From the NCBI RefSeq assembly GCF_040566555.1, contig NZ_JBEWYP010000003.1, positions 454,176 to 518,175 on the forward strand: DNA of 64,000 nt, in the 5' to 3' direction. The notes below the pieces were generated by a model. It had not been told where the DNA came from. It worked only from the letters and a program-made list of their open reading frames with translations, and ran no database searches. Each line of letters opens with the position of its first letter. The first letter of the stretch is position 1. Origin of the DNA: Sediminicola sp040566555. Lineage in GTDB: Bacteria; Bacteroidota; Bacteroidia; Flavobacteriales; Flavobacteriaceae. A program made the position numbers and the translations under genes. Positions 8,747-18,256 of this stretch are shown here, piece by piece.

Positions 8747-9247
8747 TTGAACCAAACTTTTAAACATATTCTTTTTGTAATGGGCGTTTCCGGATCAGGA
8801 AAATCCACTATTGGAAAACTATTGGCAACAGCATTGGGTTACCCTTTTTATGATGGAGACGATTATCATCCTGATCACAATATTAAAAAAATGGCTGCGG
8901 GCGAACCTTTAAATGACGAAGATCGTTATGATTGGTTACTGGCCTTAAATGAATTGGCCAAGAATCATACGTCAAAAGGGGCTGTTATTGCGTGTTCGGC
9001 CTTAAAGGAAAGCTATAGAGACCTATTACAAAAAGGTATTGATACCAAGGTTCATTACATCTATTTAAAGGGGTCATTTGAAGAAATACTTGAAAGATTA
9101 CAACAAAGAAAGGACCATTTTATGCCACTGGAATTGTTACAATCACAATTTGAAGCTCTCTCACCACCAAAAAATGCCATTGTAGTTGAAATTAAGGAGC
9201 AACCTGAAAAAATAGTAGATACAATTTTAATCGCCCTAGACAAATAG
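8747..9247 (+). CDS. gntK: Gluconokinase
   Basis: Phosphorylates D-gluconate to 6-phosphogluconate, feeding the pentose phosphate or Entner-Doudoroff route. The 166-residue protein is the usual size for GntK/IdnK-type kinases. It has the P-loop VMGVSGSGKSTIGKLL, the substrate region FYDGDDYHPDHNIKKMAAG, and PLNDEDRYDWLLALNE. The start is TTG, 3 bp after the miaA stop; the next in-frame ATG would cut into the first beta strand before the P-loop. The GntP permease begins 39 bp downstream, so uptake and phosphorylation of gluconate are probably encoded together. Confidence 0.92.
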   Translation: MNQTFKHILFVMGVSGSGKSTIGKLLATALGYPFYDGDDYHPDHNIKKMAAGEPLNDEDRYDWLLALNELAKNHTSKGAVIACSALKESYRDLLQKGIDTKVHYIYLKGSFEEILERLQQRKDHFMPLELLQSQFEALSPPKNAIVVEIKEQPEKIVDTILIALDK

Positions 9248-9286
9248 AAACAATACCAGTTTACAAATAGCTCAATCCACTAAAAA

Positions 9287-10624
9287 ATGATGGAAACCCA
9301 ATTGATATTAGCAGTCATCCTCGGTATTGCCATGCTCTTATTTTTAATTTTAAAATTAAAGATCAATGCCTTTATCGCCCTGTTGATCGGTAGTATTATC
9401 GTAGGTATTTCCGCTGGTCTCGATGCTGAACAGATCATAAAAACTGTTCAGGAGGGAATGGGAAACACTTTAGGGTTTGTCGCCACTGTGGTGGGCCTTG
9501 GGGCCATGTTTGGTGCTATATTGGAATATTCGGGTGGCGCAAAGACCATTGCCAACTTTATGATTTCCAAATTTGGTGTGCAAAGAGCTCCAATGGCCAT
9601 GGTGGTCTCTGGGTTTCTAATAGCTATCCCAGTATTCTTTGATGTGGCCTTTATCATATTGGTGCCCATGATTTACGCATTGCAGAGAAAGACAGGGAAG
9701 TCATTGTTATTATATGCCATTCCCCTACTAGCAGGTTTGGCAATTACCCATGCCTTTATACCTCCCACACCGGGACCAATTGCCGTAGCTAATATTATTG
9801 GCGCTGAATTGGGTTGGGTGATTCTAATCGGATTTATTGTTGGTATCCCAACGGCGCTTGCAAGCGGACTTCTCTTTGGAAAGTATATTTCTAAAAGAAT
9901 ACATGTTGAGGCACCAAAGGAAATTGAAAAGGGGGAAGAAACAGATCTTCCAAACATAGGTATAACCTTATGGATCATAAGTGTCCCCATATTTTTGATC
10001 TTGTTAAATACTGTTTTGAACAGTGACTTGGTACCGCTTGAGAACAAAACGTTGCTAAATGGCATCTCCTTAGTGGGCCATCCATTTACTGCCCTAATAA
10101 TTGCCAATATACTTGCGTGGTACTTTTTCGGAATTAAAAGAGGATTTAGCAAGGAAAAATTATTCAAGATCACCTCCAAGTCTCTGGAACCTGCGGGCAC
10201 TATAATCCTTTTGACAGGTGCCGGAGGTGTCTTCAAACAAGTGCTCACCAATACAGGGGCCGGAGAATTACTGGCTACCTCTTTAAGTGATGCAGGTATC
10301 CCATTACTGGCTTTTGCTTTCATAAGTGCTGCCATAGTAAGAATCATACAAGGATCATCTACCGTGGCAATGATCACCGCAGCTGGCTTGGTAGCCCCTT
10401 TAATGGCCAATACCACCTTAAGTGGTCCCCAATTGGGCTGTATGGTCATCGCTATAGCTTCTGGCGCAAGTATCTTCTCCCACGTTAATGATAGTGGATT
10501 TTGGTTGGTGGGTCAATATTTGGGAATTACTGAAAAAGAAACATTTAGATCCTGGACCGTTATGACTACTATTCTCGCTTTTACCGGATTTATAAGTGTA
10601 ACCCTAATCAGCCTTTTTCTATAA
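9287..10624 (+). CDS. GntP-family gluconate:H+ symporter
   Basis: A 445-residue inner-membrane permease with 12-14 hydrophobic segments. The pattern of the GntP family is clear: FVATVVGLGAMFGAILEYSG, FIPPTPGPIAVANIIGAELG near residue 160, IILLTGAGGVFKQVL, and RIIQGSSTVAMITAAGLVAP near the end. The adjacent gluconokinase argues for gluconate as substrate. A second family member is at 50213-51553 beside glycerate kinase. A strong terminator follows within 10 bases. Confidence 0.92.
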   Translation: MMETQLILAVILGIAMLLFLILKLKINAFIALLIGSIIVGISAGLDAEQIIKTVQEGMGNTLGFVATVVGLGAMFGAILEYSGGAKTIANFMISKFGVQRAPMAMVVSGFLIAIPVFFDVAFIILVPMIYALQRKTGKSLLLYAIPLLAGLAITHAFIPPTPGPIAVANIIGAELGWVILIGFIVGIPTALASGLLFGKYISKRIHVEAPKEIEKGEETDLPNIGITLWIISVPIFLILLNTVLNSDLVPLENKTLLNGISLVGHPFTALIIANILAWYFFGIKRGFSKEKLFKITSKSLEPAGTIILLTGAGGVFKQVLTNTGAGELLATSLSDAGIPLLAFAFISAAIVRIIQGSSTVAMITAAGLVAPLMANTTLSGPQLGCMVIAIASGASIFSHVNDSGFWLVGQYLGITEKETFRSWTVMTTILAFTGFISVTLISLFL

Positions 10625-10625
10625 A

Positions 10626-10661
10626 AGAAAAAACCGTTCAGGGTTCTGAACGGTTTTTTAA
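10626..10661. terminator. Bidirectional intrinsic terminator
   Basis: An 11-bp perfect stem, AAACCGTTCAG paired with CTGAACGGTTT around a GGTT loop, with an A-tract on the left and a T-tract on the right. It can stop the gntP transcript and the convergent two-component transcript. Confidence 0.9.
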
Positions 10662-10679
10662 TTAATATGATATGAATAG

Positions 10680-11396
10680 TTATTCTTCTGTCTTTACAAC
10701 CAATCTGAAACCTTCACCGTGAATGTTCAAAATTTCAACATTATCATCCTTTTTAAGGTATTTTCTCAGTTTTGCAATATACACATCCATACTTCTGGAT
10801 GTGAAATAGTTGTCATCCCTCCATATTTTAGTCAGAGCCAATTCCCTTGGCATTAGATCGTTTTCATGTAAGGCTAACAAGCGCAATAATTCATTTTCCT
10901 TTGGAGAGAGTTTTATAGCCTCTTCGTCCTTATATTTTAAAAACCTAAGTTTAGAATTCAATTGGAACCCTCCAATGGTGAATTCGAATTTTTTACTATC
11001 TGCAAGTCCATTTGAAGCTTTTCTTTGCAAAATAGCCTTAAGTTTCATCAGCAATACTTCCGAATCGAATGGTTTGTTAAGATAATCATCGGCACCTGCC
11101 TTATACCCTTTAAGAACATCCTCTTTCATGGTTTTTGCGGTAAGAAAAACAATGGGCACATGCTCGTTCTTTTCCCTAATCTCCTTGGCCAAGGTAAAAC
11201 CATCCTTGTAAGGCATCATGACATCCAAAATACAAACGTCAAAATTATCTTTTTTAAATTTTTCAAAACCTTCCATCCCATTTTTTGCCAAGACAACATC
11301 AAAGTCGTTCATGGTCAAATAATCTTTAAGGACAATCCCAAAATTGGGATCATCTTCAACCAAAAGTATTTTCTTATTCGCTGTTTCCATATCCAT
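10680..11396 (-). CDS. OmpR/PhoB-type response regulator
   Basis: A two-component response regulator of 238 residues. The receiver domain (about 8-125) has the acidic pocket EDD at 14-16, phosphoacceptor D58 in CILDVMMP, and KAGADDYLNKPF with the conserved lysine. The C-terminal half is a winged-helix DNA-binding domain (LSPKENELLRLLALHEND, RSMDVYIAKLRKYL). It lies 3 bp after the histidine kinase gene on the same strand, its obvious partner. The architecture resembles the RprY group of Bacteroidota. The targets are unknown. Confidence 0.94.
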   Translation of the reverse strand: MDMETANKKILLVEDDPNFGIVLKDYLTMNDFDVVLAKNGMEGFEKFKKDNFDVCILDVMMPYKDGFTLAKEIREKNEHVPIVFLTAKTMKEDVLKGYKAGADDYLNKPFDSEVLLMKLKAILQRKASNGLADSKKFEFTIGGFQLNSKLRFLKYKDEEAIKLSPKENELLRLLALHENDLMPRELALTKIWRDDNYFTSRSMDVYIAKLRKYLKKDDNVEILNIHGEGFRLVVKTEE

Positions 11397-11399
11397 ATT

Positions 11400-12980
11400 T
11401 TAAATTAAAGGTAGTTTTATATAGAAAGTACTTCCTTTACCTCTTTCACTTTCTGCATAGACCTCACCCTGGTGATCTTCAATTATTCTTTTTACATAGG
11501 CTAACCCAAGGCCGTGACCTTTTACGTTGTGTATATCACCCGTGTGTTCCCTATAAAATTTTTCAAATACCTTATTAAGAACCGCTTTGCTCATTCCTGA
11601 TCCCTGGTCCTGTATTTTTATAACTATATAATTTTTTGCCAATTCCGTAAACACATCAATTTTTGGTGCATCTGGCGAATATTTAATGGCATTGTCCAAA
11701 ATATTAACAATAACATTGGTAAAGTGCATGTCATTAGCCAAGACATCGGATCTTTCTGCGTCCAGATGTGTTTTTATATAACCACCTCTATCACCAACAA
11801 TTAGTTCCACATGGGCTATGGCATCATCAATGATCTCATGGGCATCTATTCTGTCCTTACTGATATCCAGTTGATTTTTTTCGAGTTTTGAAATTCTCAA
11901 CACGTTCTCTACCTGTGCATGCATCCTTTTGTTCTCGTCCCTTATCATCTGTAGGTAGCGCAATACTTTCTCCTTATCGTCTATGATCTTTGGATTTTTA
12001 ATAGCTTCAACCGCTAAATTGATAGTGGCGATGGGCGTCTTAAATTCATGCGTCATATTATTGATAAAATCAGACTTGATCTCAGAGATCTGTTTTTGTT
12101 TAATCAATTGATATATGGCACTTGAATAGGCTACTACTATTACCAAGGTAAACACCAAGGATAATATTGCCATTCCAAGAATTGAACTGATCAAGAACTT
12201 TTTCTTTTTAGGAAAAGATATCAAAAGGGAAAAATCTGTTGCCCCTTCACTATCTCCAAATATGGGTGCTTCGTACAATGTACTTCCTACAAATTTAAAT
12301 TTCCTAGACCTTATTTTGGTAGGCAATCCTTTACTATATACCCCGTATTCATAGTCTATGTCTATTCCCCGGTTATTAAACTCCCTATCCAAAATCAATT
12401 CTATTTCCTGTTTGGAAACGCGCTTGTGTATGGGGACTGTTTTGGCATATTCCCTAAAAACATCATCAAATTGAGCCTTTTCAATTGAGGAAAGGCCACC
12501 AATCTTTTCCAAGGTTTGAACAGGGCTTAATTTAAATCCCTTGCCGTCCAAACCATAGTCTTCCCTAAAAATTGTTTTTGTACGTTTGCTCGTAAAATTT
12601 TTCAGGGTTGTACTATCTGAACCTATGTCATTGTCAAAGAACGTGGATGCAACGTTATAATCCTCTTCTAAAATTCCATGGGAATAAAAGAGTACTTCAT
12701 TGGAATTGACATCTCTATCTACAAAAAAGAAATTCCTAAAATGTGAATCCTTGGGTTTACCAAGACTGTCCTTAAGGTTCACGTACCTATCCGAGTAGTC
12801 CTTTATCTCCCTGTCCTCTATCTTCTCCGTGGCCTTGGTTAAAACCTCAGAAACCGCATTTGAAAACTGCTCCTCTTTATCATCTACTGACTTTTTTATC
12901 CAATATCCTTGGACAAAAATAATGCCCACAAGGGACAGACTCATCAGGATAACAAGGAGTACGAATAACTTCTTGTTCAT
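11400..12980 (-). CDS. Membrane sensor histidine kinase
   Basis: A 526-residue sensor kinase, RprX-like in layout. One membrane helix lies at about residues 4-26 and a second at 263-287, enclosing a periplasmic sensor of about 235 residues with no recognised fold. The HisKA box has H311 in NNMTHEFKTPIATI. The ATPase domain follows: NILDNAIKYS (N box), DQGSGMSKAVLNKVFEKFYR (G1/F boxes) and GHGLGLAYVKRII (G2). It is the first gene of a pair with the response regulator. The signal sensed is not evident. Confidence 0.94.
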   Translation of the reverse strand: MNKKLFVLLVILMSLSLVGIIFVQGYWIKKSVDDKEEQFSNAVSEVLTKATEKIEDREIKDYSDRYVNLKDSLGKPKDSHFRNFFFVDRDVNSNEVLFYSHGILEEDYNVASTFFDNDIGSDSTTLKNFTSKRTKTIFREDYGLDGKGFKLSPVQTLEKIGGLSSIEKAQFDDVFREYAKTVPIHKRVSKQEIELILDREFNNRGIDIDYEYGVYSKGLPTKIRSRKFKFVGSTLYEAPIFGDSEGATDFSLLISFPKKKKFLISSILGMAILSLVFTLVIVVAYSSAIYQLIKQKQISEIKSDFINNMTHEFKTPIATINLAVEAIKNPKIIDDKEKVLRYLQMIRDENKRMHAQVENVLRISKLEKNQLDISKDRIDAHEIIDDAIAHVELIVGDRGGYIKTHLDAERSDVLANDMHFTNVIVNILDNAIKYSPDAPKIDVFTELAKNYIVIKIQDQGSGMSKAVLNKVFEKFYREHTGDIHNVKGHGLGLAYVKRIIEDHQGEVYAESERGKGSTFYIKLPLI

Positions 12981-13065
12981 TAGCGTAAAATTAGAAATTT
13001 AACATTTAGTGGATTGTACGTTTAACCTAACCTTAACAAAAATGTTAAAATTTATTATGTAGGTC

Positions 13066-13647
13066 CTATTTCTTAAGAAAAATTTGGTGAAGTTCCTGTA
13101 CCTTTCTCTTGGTTTCCTCCAAGTTGATATTTTCAATAACATAAGTGGCAAGCGCCTTCTTATCTGCTTCATCCCATTGGTTATCCATCCTGGACAAGAC
13201 GTGATGTTCATCTACCTTATCCCTTGCCATGACCCGTGCCAGTCTGGTTTCTTTAGGGGCGGCCACCAAAACAACAGCATCATACTTATCTTGGATATTA
13301 TTTTCAAATATAATGGCAGCCTCCTGTATGACGTAAGAGTAATCCTGTTTCCTGACCCAGGCTTCGAAATGTTCTCTAACAGCGGGATGTACTATGGCAT
13401 TTAATTGGCTCAGGGCTTCTTTATCGGAGAATACCTTTTTAGCAATAAATTCCCTGTTCAAATCCCCTTCAAGGTAAGCTTCATTACCAAAAAGTTCAAC
13501 AATGGCTTTCTTGATTATTTTGGAATTGCCCATGAGCAGTTTGGCCTCGGCATCTGAATTATACACAGGGACGCCCAAGGCGACAAACATCTTTGCTACA
13601 GTAGATTTTCCACTACCAATCCCTCCTGTCAATCCAATTAATTTCAT
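13066..13647 (-). CDS. coaE: Dephospho-CoA kinase
   Basis: Catalyses the last step of coenzyme A synthesis, phosphorylating the 3' hydroxyl of dephospho-CoA. The 193-residue protein starts with the P-loop GLTGGIGSGKSTVAKMFVAL, then GVPVYNSDAEAK and the lid/substrate region AIVHPAVREHFEAWV. Its start overlaps the stop of the YbbR gene (ATGA type), so the two are coupled. Another CoA gene, coaBC, is 6 kb away in the same strand orientation. Confidence 0.94.
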   Translation of the reverse strand: MKLIGLTGGIGSGKSTVAKMFVALGVPVYNSDAEAKLLMGNSKIIKKAIVELFGNEAYLEGDLNREFIAKKVFSDKEALSQLNAIVHPAVREHFEAWVRKQDYSYVIQEAAIIFENNIQDKYDAVVLVAAPKETRLARVMARDKVDEHHVLSRMDNQWDEADKKALATYVIENINLEETKRKVQELHQIFLKK

Positions 13648-14603
13648 TCCATTTTTAAGATATATTCCACTTCCTTCTCCAAAAGCTTAATGTCAAAAAG
13701 CCCTTCTGGCTTATTGGCCAATTTCAGGGTAATCATAGATGATTTTGTATCCTTTACGGTATTAAAGTCGGCCACCACCCTAAAATCAGTAGCTTTTACC
13801 TTTTTAAGCCTTTCTATTTTTCCCTTACACAAGACAGAAACTTTATTGGGAAATGTTTTAATCTGCATGTCCTTGTCAAGATTTGTCACTTCTACCGGCA
13901 CCTCTACAATTTTTTCTGAAAATCTGGCTACTTTCCCTGTTATCCTAACTTCATTGGCAGAATACCTGGTATTCAACAATTTATCTGATTTTACAAGCGA
14001 TAATTTTTTAGAAAAATCATTGCTGACATCCTTTAAAACTACAGTTCTTGTATGTACGCTCCTAATGGTATCAATTTCATTTTTAGGTCCTGAAAGTGTC
14101 ACTTCGGTAGGTTCCATTTTTAAAGTTCCATCCAACATATAATTCTGTGCGTAGTCTATTTGCAATCTGGAGACTACAGGCACCGACTTTGAATACAGAT
14201 GATAAAGGGCAAAATACAAGGTATCCCTATTGTCAACACTGACCAAGGAAATAGATGATGGCAATTGGGCCTCTATTTGTTTAACACATGTTTCTTGTGG
14301 CAAATAATATTTAGTTCCTTTTTTCTTGATGTAGGACAAATCCAATTGCACTACCCTAGGGCTGAAGTTGTATCGCAAAAATTGAAATCCACTGCAATTC
14401 AGTTTTACTTCCAGCTGATCTTTGGAAGATCCTTTAAAGAGTAAACTATCGGGAACATTTATGTATTCCAAATCAAAGGATGTTGTACTGGTATATCGTT
14501 CTGTTAAGTTACTAACAAACCAAGCCAATGCAGAGCACAATAACAAGAGCGAAAAAATTTTCACTTTTCGTTTTTGTAGTCCGTTATTAGTTTTTTTTAT
14601 CAC
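13644..14603 (-). CDS. YbbR-like domain protein, membrane anchored
   Basis: A 319-residue protein with one N-terminal membrane helix (about residues 16-31, FSLLLLCSALAWFVSNL) and an extracytoplasmic part built of beta-rich repeats of the YbbR type. In other bacteria YbbR/CdaR proteins regulate a diadenylate cyclase next door; no cyclase gene is in this window, so that role is not supported here. It lies between a glycosyltransferase (3 bp upstream) and coaE (4-bp overlap), which suggests one transcript. Confidence 0.8.
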   Translation of the reverse strand: MIKKTNNGLQKRKVKIFSLLLLCSALAWFVSNLTERYTSTTSFDLEYINVPDSLLFKGSSKDQLEVKLNCSGFQFLRYNFSPRVVQLDLSYIKKKGTKYYLPQETCVKQIEAQLPSSISLVSVDNRDTLYFALYHLYSKSVPVVSRLQIDYAQNYMLDGTLKMEPTEVTLSGPKNEIDTIRSVHTRTVVLKDVSNDFSKKLSLVKSDKLLNTRYSANEVRITGKVARFSEKIVEVPVEVTNLDKDMQIKTFPNKVSVLCKGKIERLKKVKATDFRVVADFNTVKDTKSSMITLKLANKPEGLFDIKLLEKEVEYILKME

Positions 14604-14606
14604 CCT

Positions 14607-15614
14607 TTAGTTTGTTTTAAAAAATAGATTTGGAAAAATTTCTTCAGGTTCTTTTTGGGTCGCATTAATTTTTAATGTGGCTTCCACAAATCCCTTTCCA
14701 TATCCATAAAATTGTATTGCAACCGCTACCAAAGTCAGGATTGCTATTTCCAGATCCCTATTTTTTATTAAGGAATCTATAAAAACTATGCCAAAATAAA
14801 AGCTATAGACCAAAAGTAATAAAGTACTTCCCATTATTGCAAATACAATAGACACCAAAAGTCCCAAGCAAAACAATGATGGAAACCAATATGTTATTTT
14901 TGCTGTTCCAGGATGCCATTTATTTAATATTGGCCTTACCATCCCAAATTTATTCACTTGCACATAAAACTTCTTCCAATCTATTCTTCTCTTATGATAT
15001 ACATAGGCTTCAGAAATAAGCTTCGTCTTAAAACCTTGCTCCCAAATGCGAATGGTGAGGTCTGGATCTTCTCCAGGGTGTATGTTCCCGTATCCCCCGG
15101 TAGCCATAAAAGCCTTTTTGGAAATCCCCATGTTAAAACTTCTCGGCTGAAATTTATCAACGGCTTTTTTAGCGCCCCTGATCCCTCCTGTTGTCAAAAC
15201 AGAGGTCATGGCATAGTTGATGGCCTTTTGTACTTTTGAAAAAGATTGATGGGCCGCATCTGGACCTCCATAACAATCAACAAATTCAGCTTTTAAAGAG
15301 GTATGGACAACATCTAAATACTCTGGTGGCAGAAGACAGTCAGAATCCAACACTATGAAATAATTTCCTTTCGCATGGCGCATTCCGAAATTTCTAGAAT
15401 CCCCTGGGCCAGAATTGGCTTTCTCTAGATACGTAATGGGAAGTTGCGATTCGTAGGAGCTTACTACCTCCACTGAACTAATTGTAGAACCATCTTCTAC
15501 AATTACAATCTCAAAATCTCCCTTATAAGTCTGGAACAATAGACTATCCAACAGCTCCCTAATTTCATTTGGTCTGTTATAAACGGGAACGATAAAGGAA
15601 AAAAACAACTCCAT
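14607..15614 (-). CDS. Family 2 glycosyltransferase, membrane associated
   Basis: A GT2 enzyme of 335 residues. FSFIVPVYNRPNEIRELLDS opens the GT-A fold, IVIVEDGSTI follows, the metal-binding DxD is in FIVLDSDCLLP near residue 95, and the acceptor-side motif GEDPDLTIRIWEQGFK is near residue 190. Two or three hydrophobic helices from about residue 240 anchor it in the membrane. The acceptor is unknown; a surface glycan or lipid is likely. It heads a transcript with the YbbR protein and coaE; fabI upstream is separated by a terminator. Confidence 0.87.
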   Translation of the reverse strand: MELFFSFIVPVYNRPNEIRELLDSLLFQTYKGDFEIVIVEDGSTISSVEVVSSYESQLPITYLEKANSGPGDSRNFGMRHAKGNYFIVLDSDCLLPPEYLDVVHTSLKAEFVDCYGGPDAAHQSFSKVQKAINYAMTSVLTTGGIRGAKKAVDKFQPRSFNMGISKKAFMATGGYGNIHPGEDPDLTIRIWEQGFKTKLISEAYVYHKRRIDWKKFYVQVNKFGMVRPILNKWHPGTAKITYWFPSLFCLGLLVSIVFAIMGSTLLLLVYSFYFGIVFIDSLIKNRDLEIAILTLVAVAIQFYGYGKGFVEATLKINATQKEPEEIFPNLFFKTN

Positions 15615-15631
15615 ATCTCTATTTTATAAAC

Positions 15632-15664
15632 ATAAAAGCCATCCTTTTAAACGGGATGGCCTTA
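15632..15664 (-). terminator. Terminator after fabI
   Basis: GCCATCC (15638-15644) pairs with GGATGGC (15654-15660). Read on the - strand the stem is followed by TTTTATG. It separates fabI from the downstream glycosyltransferase operon. Confidence 0.7.
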
Positions 15665-15681
15665 TATCTATGTTTGTAATA

Positions 15682-16494
15682 CTACTTTGTAAATTCCTCG
15701 ATAACTTCTTGACTTACGCCTGTACTTGAAAAGCCACCGTCATGAAATAGATTCTGCATGGTTACTTTTTTTGTCAAATCTGAAAACAAAGAGACCGTGT
15801 AATCTGCACAGTCCTGAGCTGATGCATTCCCCAAAGGTGACATTTTTTCGGCATAACTTATAAATCCATCAAACCCTTTAACTCCTTGTCCGGCAGTTGT
15901 AGGCGTGGGAGACTGTGATATGGTATTTACCCTTACTTTCTTATCCTTTCCAAAGAAATAGCCAAAGCTACGAGCCACAGACTCTAAATACGCTTTATTG
16001 TCCGCCATATCATTATAATCTGGGAACGTTCTTTGGGCTGCCATATATGTCAAGGCCACAATGCTTCCCCATTCGTTCATAGCATCTGCTTTATATAGCG
16101 TCTGCATCACTTTATGAAAAGAAAGTGCCGAAACATCCCAACCTTTTGTGGTAAAATCATATTTCTCATCGGTATACGCCCTTCCTTTACGAACGTTTAC
16201 GGACATCCCAATGGAATGCAAAACAAAATCGAGTTTTCCCCCAAGAATTTCAACAGCTTTGGCAACTAGGTTTTCCAAATCCTCTTCACTGGTTGCATCT
16301 GCAGGAACGATCTCAGAACCGGTCTTTTTGGCAAGTTCATTGATTTGCCCCATTCTCATTGCTATTGGTGCGTTGGTCAAAACGAACGTACCTCCCTCAG
16401 CATGAACTCTCTCCGCTGTTTTCCAAGCTATTGAATTTTCATCCAAAGCCCCAAAAATAATTCCTCTTTTACCTTTTAATAAGTTGTATGACAT
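15682..16494 (-). CDS. fabI: Enoyl-[acyl-carrier-protein] reductase (NADH)
   Basis: The last reductive step of each fatty-acid elongation cycle. The 270-residue protein has the FabI-type nucleotide motif GALDENSIAWKTAERV (Gly-x5-Ser-x-Ala), DFVLHSIGMS near residue 90, and the catalytic pair Y160/K167 in YNDMADNK (Tyr-x6-Lys). SQSPTPTTAGQGVKGF covers the substrate-binding loop. It has its own promoter inside the end of recN and its own terminator, so it is probably transcribed alone. Confidence 0.95.
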   Translation of the reverse strand: MSYNLLKGKRGIIFGALDENSIAWKTAERVHAEGGTFVLTNAPIAMRMGQINELAKKTGSEIVPADATSEEDLENLVAKAVEILGGKLDFVLHSIGMSVNVRKGRAYTDEKYDFTTKGWDVSALSFHKVMQTLYKADAMNEWGSIVALTYMAAQRTFPDYNDMADNKAYLESVARSFGYFFGKDKKVRVNTISQSPTPTTAGQGVKGFDGFISYAEKMSPLGNASAQDCADYTVSLFSDLTKKVTMQNLFHDGGFSSTGVSQEVIEEFTK

Positions 16495-16527
16495 GTGTAA
16501 ACAGTTTTCTTAGGTTGTTATTTGTTT

Positions 16528-16555
16528 CAAAGATATTTAAAATAAGTTAATTCAA
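16528..16555 (-). promoter_or_regulatory. fabI promoter
   Basis: On the - strand a TTG (16553-16555) is followed after 17 bases by TATCTTTG (16528-16535), an exact TAnnTTTG. The -33 box lies within the last codons of recN. The predicted leader is about 28 bases. Confidence 0.65.
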
Positions 16556-18199
16556 GAGCTCTCTTGCGTGTGCAATCGCAGAATCGGACATGGCCTTTCC
16601 TCCTAGCATCTCCGCAAGTTCCGTCACGCGCTCCTCTTGGGTTAATTTTTTCATATTGGTATGGGTCTCCAAATTATCCTCTTCTTTGTATACCTTAAAG
16701 TGCTGATCCCCTTTAGAGGCCACTTGTGGTAAGTGCGTAATAGAAAAAATTTGCATCCCTTGGCTCATTTCTTTCATTATGTCGCCCATCTTGGAGGAAA
16801 TCTCACCGGAAACTCCTGTATCAATTTCATCAAACATCATGGTAGGCAATTGTTCGTATTTGGCCAATATAGATTTTATCGTCAACATGATCCGGGACAA
16901 CTCCCCTCCTGATGCCACTTTTTTCAAAGGACCAAAATCTGTCCCTTTATTGGCTGAAAAGAGAAACACTAAAGTATCCTTTCCTTTTTTACCAAAAGTT
17001 GTGGCGGGATGTATCTCTATTTTAAAGGTTGCGCTTGGCATTCCCAAGGACGCCAACATTTCCTCCAACTGCTTCTTAAGTAAAGGTACAACCTTTTCCC
17101 TCCGTTTTCTAAGGGTTACAGCTATCGCTTCCAACTCTTTATCCTGATCTGATAATTGGGCCTGTTTGGCTTTGATGGCGGCTCCTACATTTTCGGTAGC
17201 GTCCACCTTTTGGGCCAACTCCTCTTTTATCGCTATCAGTTCGGTAATATCCTGGGCGTTATGTTTTTTCAACAGATCGTACAACAACTGAAGCTTTCCA
17301 TTGATCTGTTCCAATAATTGGGGATTTGCCTCTACCTTATCAAAAAAGTCCTGTAGCTCGGTAGAGATATCGTCCATTTCTATGAAAACCGACTGAATAC
17401 GTTCATTAATGGATGTAAACTGTGTTCCAAACCCAGCTAATTTATTGGATATCTGTTTTAATTCTGTAAGTATTGTAACTATTCCTATTTGTTCGTCAGT
17501 CAGCAATTGGTTCCCTTTGGACAGATATTCTGTGATGGTCTCCACATTGCTCAGTTGCTCATACTGTTCTTCCAATTCTTCTTGAACACCGATCTTCAGC
17601 GGTGCCGATTCCAATTCCTTTAGCAGAAAGCTATTGTATTCGTGCTCCTTGGTACTGTTTTCCTGAAATTCCAGTAACTTTTTAAGCTCCTTTCCTGTTT
17701 CCAGATACTTGGAACGCTTCATTCCAAAATCGTCCAAAATTTTACCGTTATCCGCAAGGGCATCGATCACTTTCAATTGAAAATCGTCCTCGGTCATCTG
17801 CATTGTTTGATGCTGGGAATGCACATCTATCAAACAATCACCCAAATAGGACAAGATATCCAGTGTTACCGGCGTATCATTGACAAAGGCCCTAGATTTG
17901 CCACTGGGCAGTATTTCCCTTCTTAAGATGGTCTTGGGCTCGTAATCCAACTCTTTTTCCTTAAAAAAAGGTGCCAGATTGTATTTGCTAATTTCAAATT
18001 CCGCTTCTACTATACATTTGGCCTCCTTATTCTTGAGGGAGGACAGATCTGCCCTTTTCCCCAAAACCAAAGACAGGCCACCCAATAAGATCGACTTACC
18101 TGCTCCTGTTTCTCCAGTAATAATGGTGAAGCCATTGGTAAACGAAACGTTTAAATGGTCTATTAATGCGTAATTTTTAATTGAGATTGTAGTCAGCAA
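16547..18199 (-). CDS. recN: DNA repair protein RecN
   Basis: An SMC-like ATPase for double-strand break repair. The 550-residue protein has the P-loop ITGETGAGKSILLGGLSLVL at residues 28-47 and long coiled-coil arms in the middle. ASGGELSRIMLTIKS (ABC signature) and MMFDEIDTGVSGEISSKMG (Walker B/D-loop) form the C-terminal ATPase half, followed by ITHLPQVASKGDQHFKV. It lies downstream of bamD-rpoZ-coaBC-DUF4835 in the same direction, an arrangement I recall as common in Flavobacteriia. Confidence 0.96.
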   Translation of the reverse strand: MLTTISIKNYALIDHLNVSFTNGFTIITGETGAGKSILLGGLSLVLGKRADLSSLKNKEAKCIVEAEFEISKYNLAPFFKEKELDYEPKTILRREILPSGKSRAFVNDTPVTLDILSYLGDCLIDVHSQHQTMQMTEDDFQLKVIDALADNGKILDDFGMKRSKYLETGKELKKLLEFQENSTKEHEYNSFLLKELESAPLKIGVQEELEEQYEQLSNVETITEYLSKGNQLLTDEQIGIVTILTELKQISNKLAGFGTQFTSINERIQSVFIEMDDISTELQDFFDKVEANPQLLEQINGKLQLLYDLLKKHNAQDITELIAIKEELAQKVDATENVGAAIKAKQAQLSDQDKELEAIAVTLRKRREKVVPLLKKQLEEMLASLGMPSATFKIEIHPATTFGKKGKDTLVFLFSANKGTDFGPLKKVASGGELSRIMLTIKSILAKYEQLPTMMFDEIDTGVSGEISSKMGDIMKEMSQGMQIFSITHLPQVASKGDQHFKVYKEEDNLETHTNMKKLTQEERVTELAEMLGGKAMSDSAIAHARELLN

Positions 18200-18256
18200 A
18201 GTTGAATAGATTATTGCCGTAAAGATAATTGATATTCTACTGGAAAAAAATGGAGG

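Noticed and set aside
9673..10449. Long open frame on the - strand opposite the GntP gene (258 codons)
   Set aside because: Mirror frame of a well-supported membrane protein; its translation has no recognisable domain.
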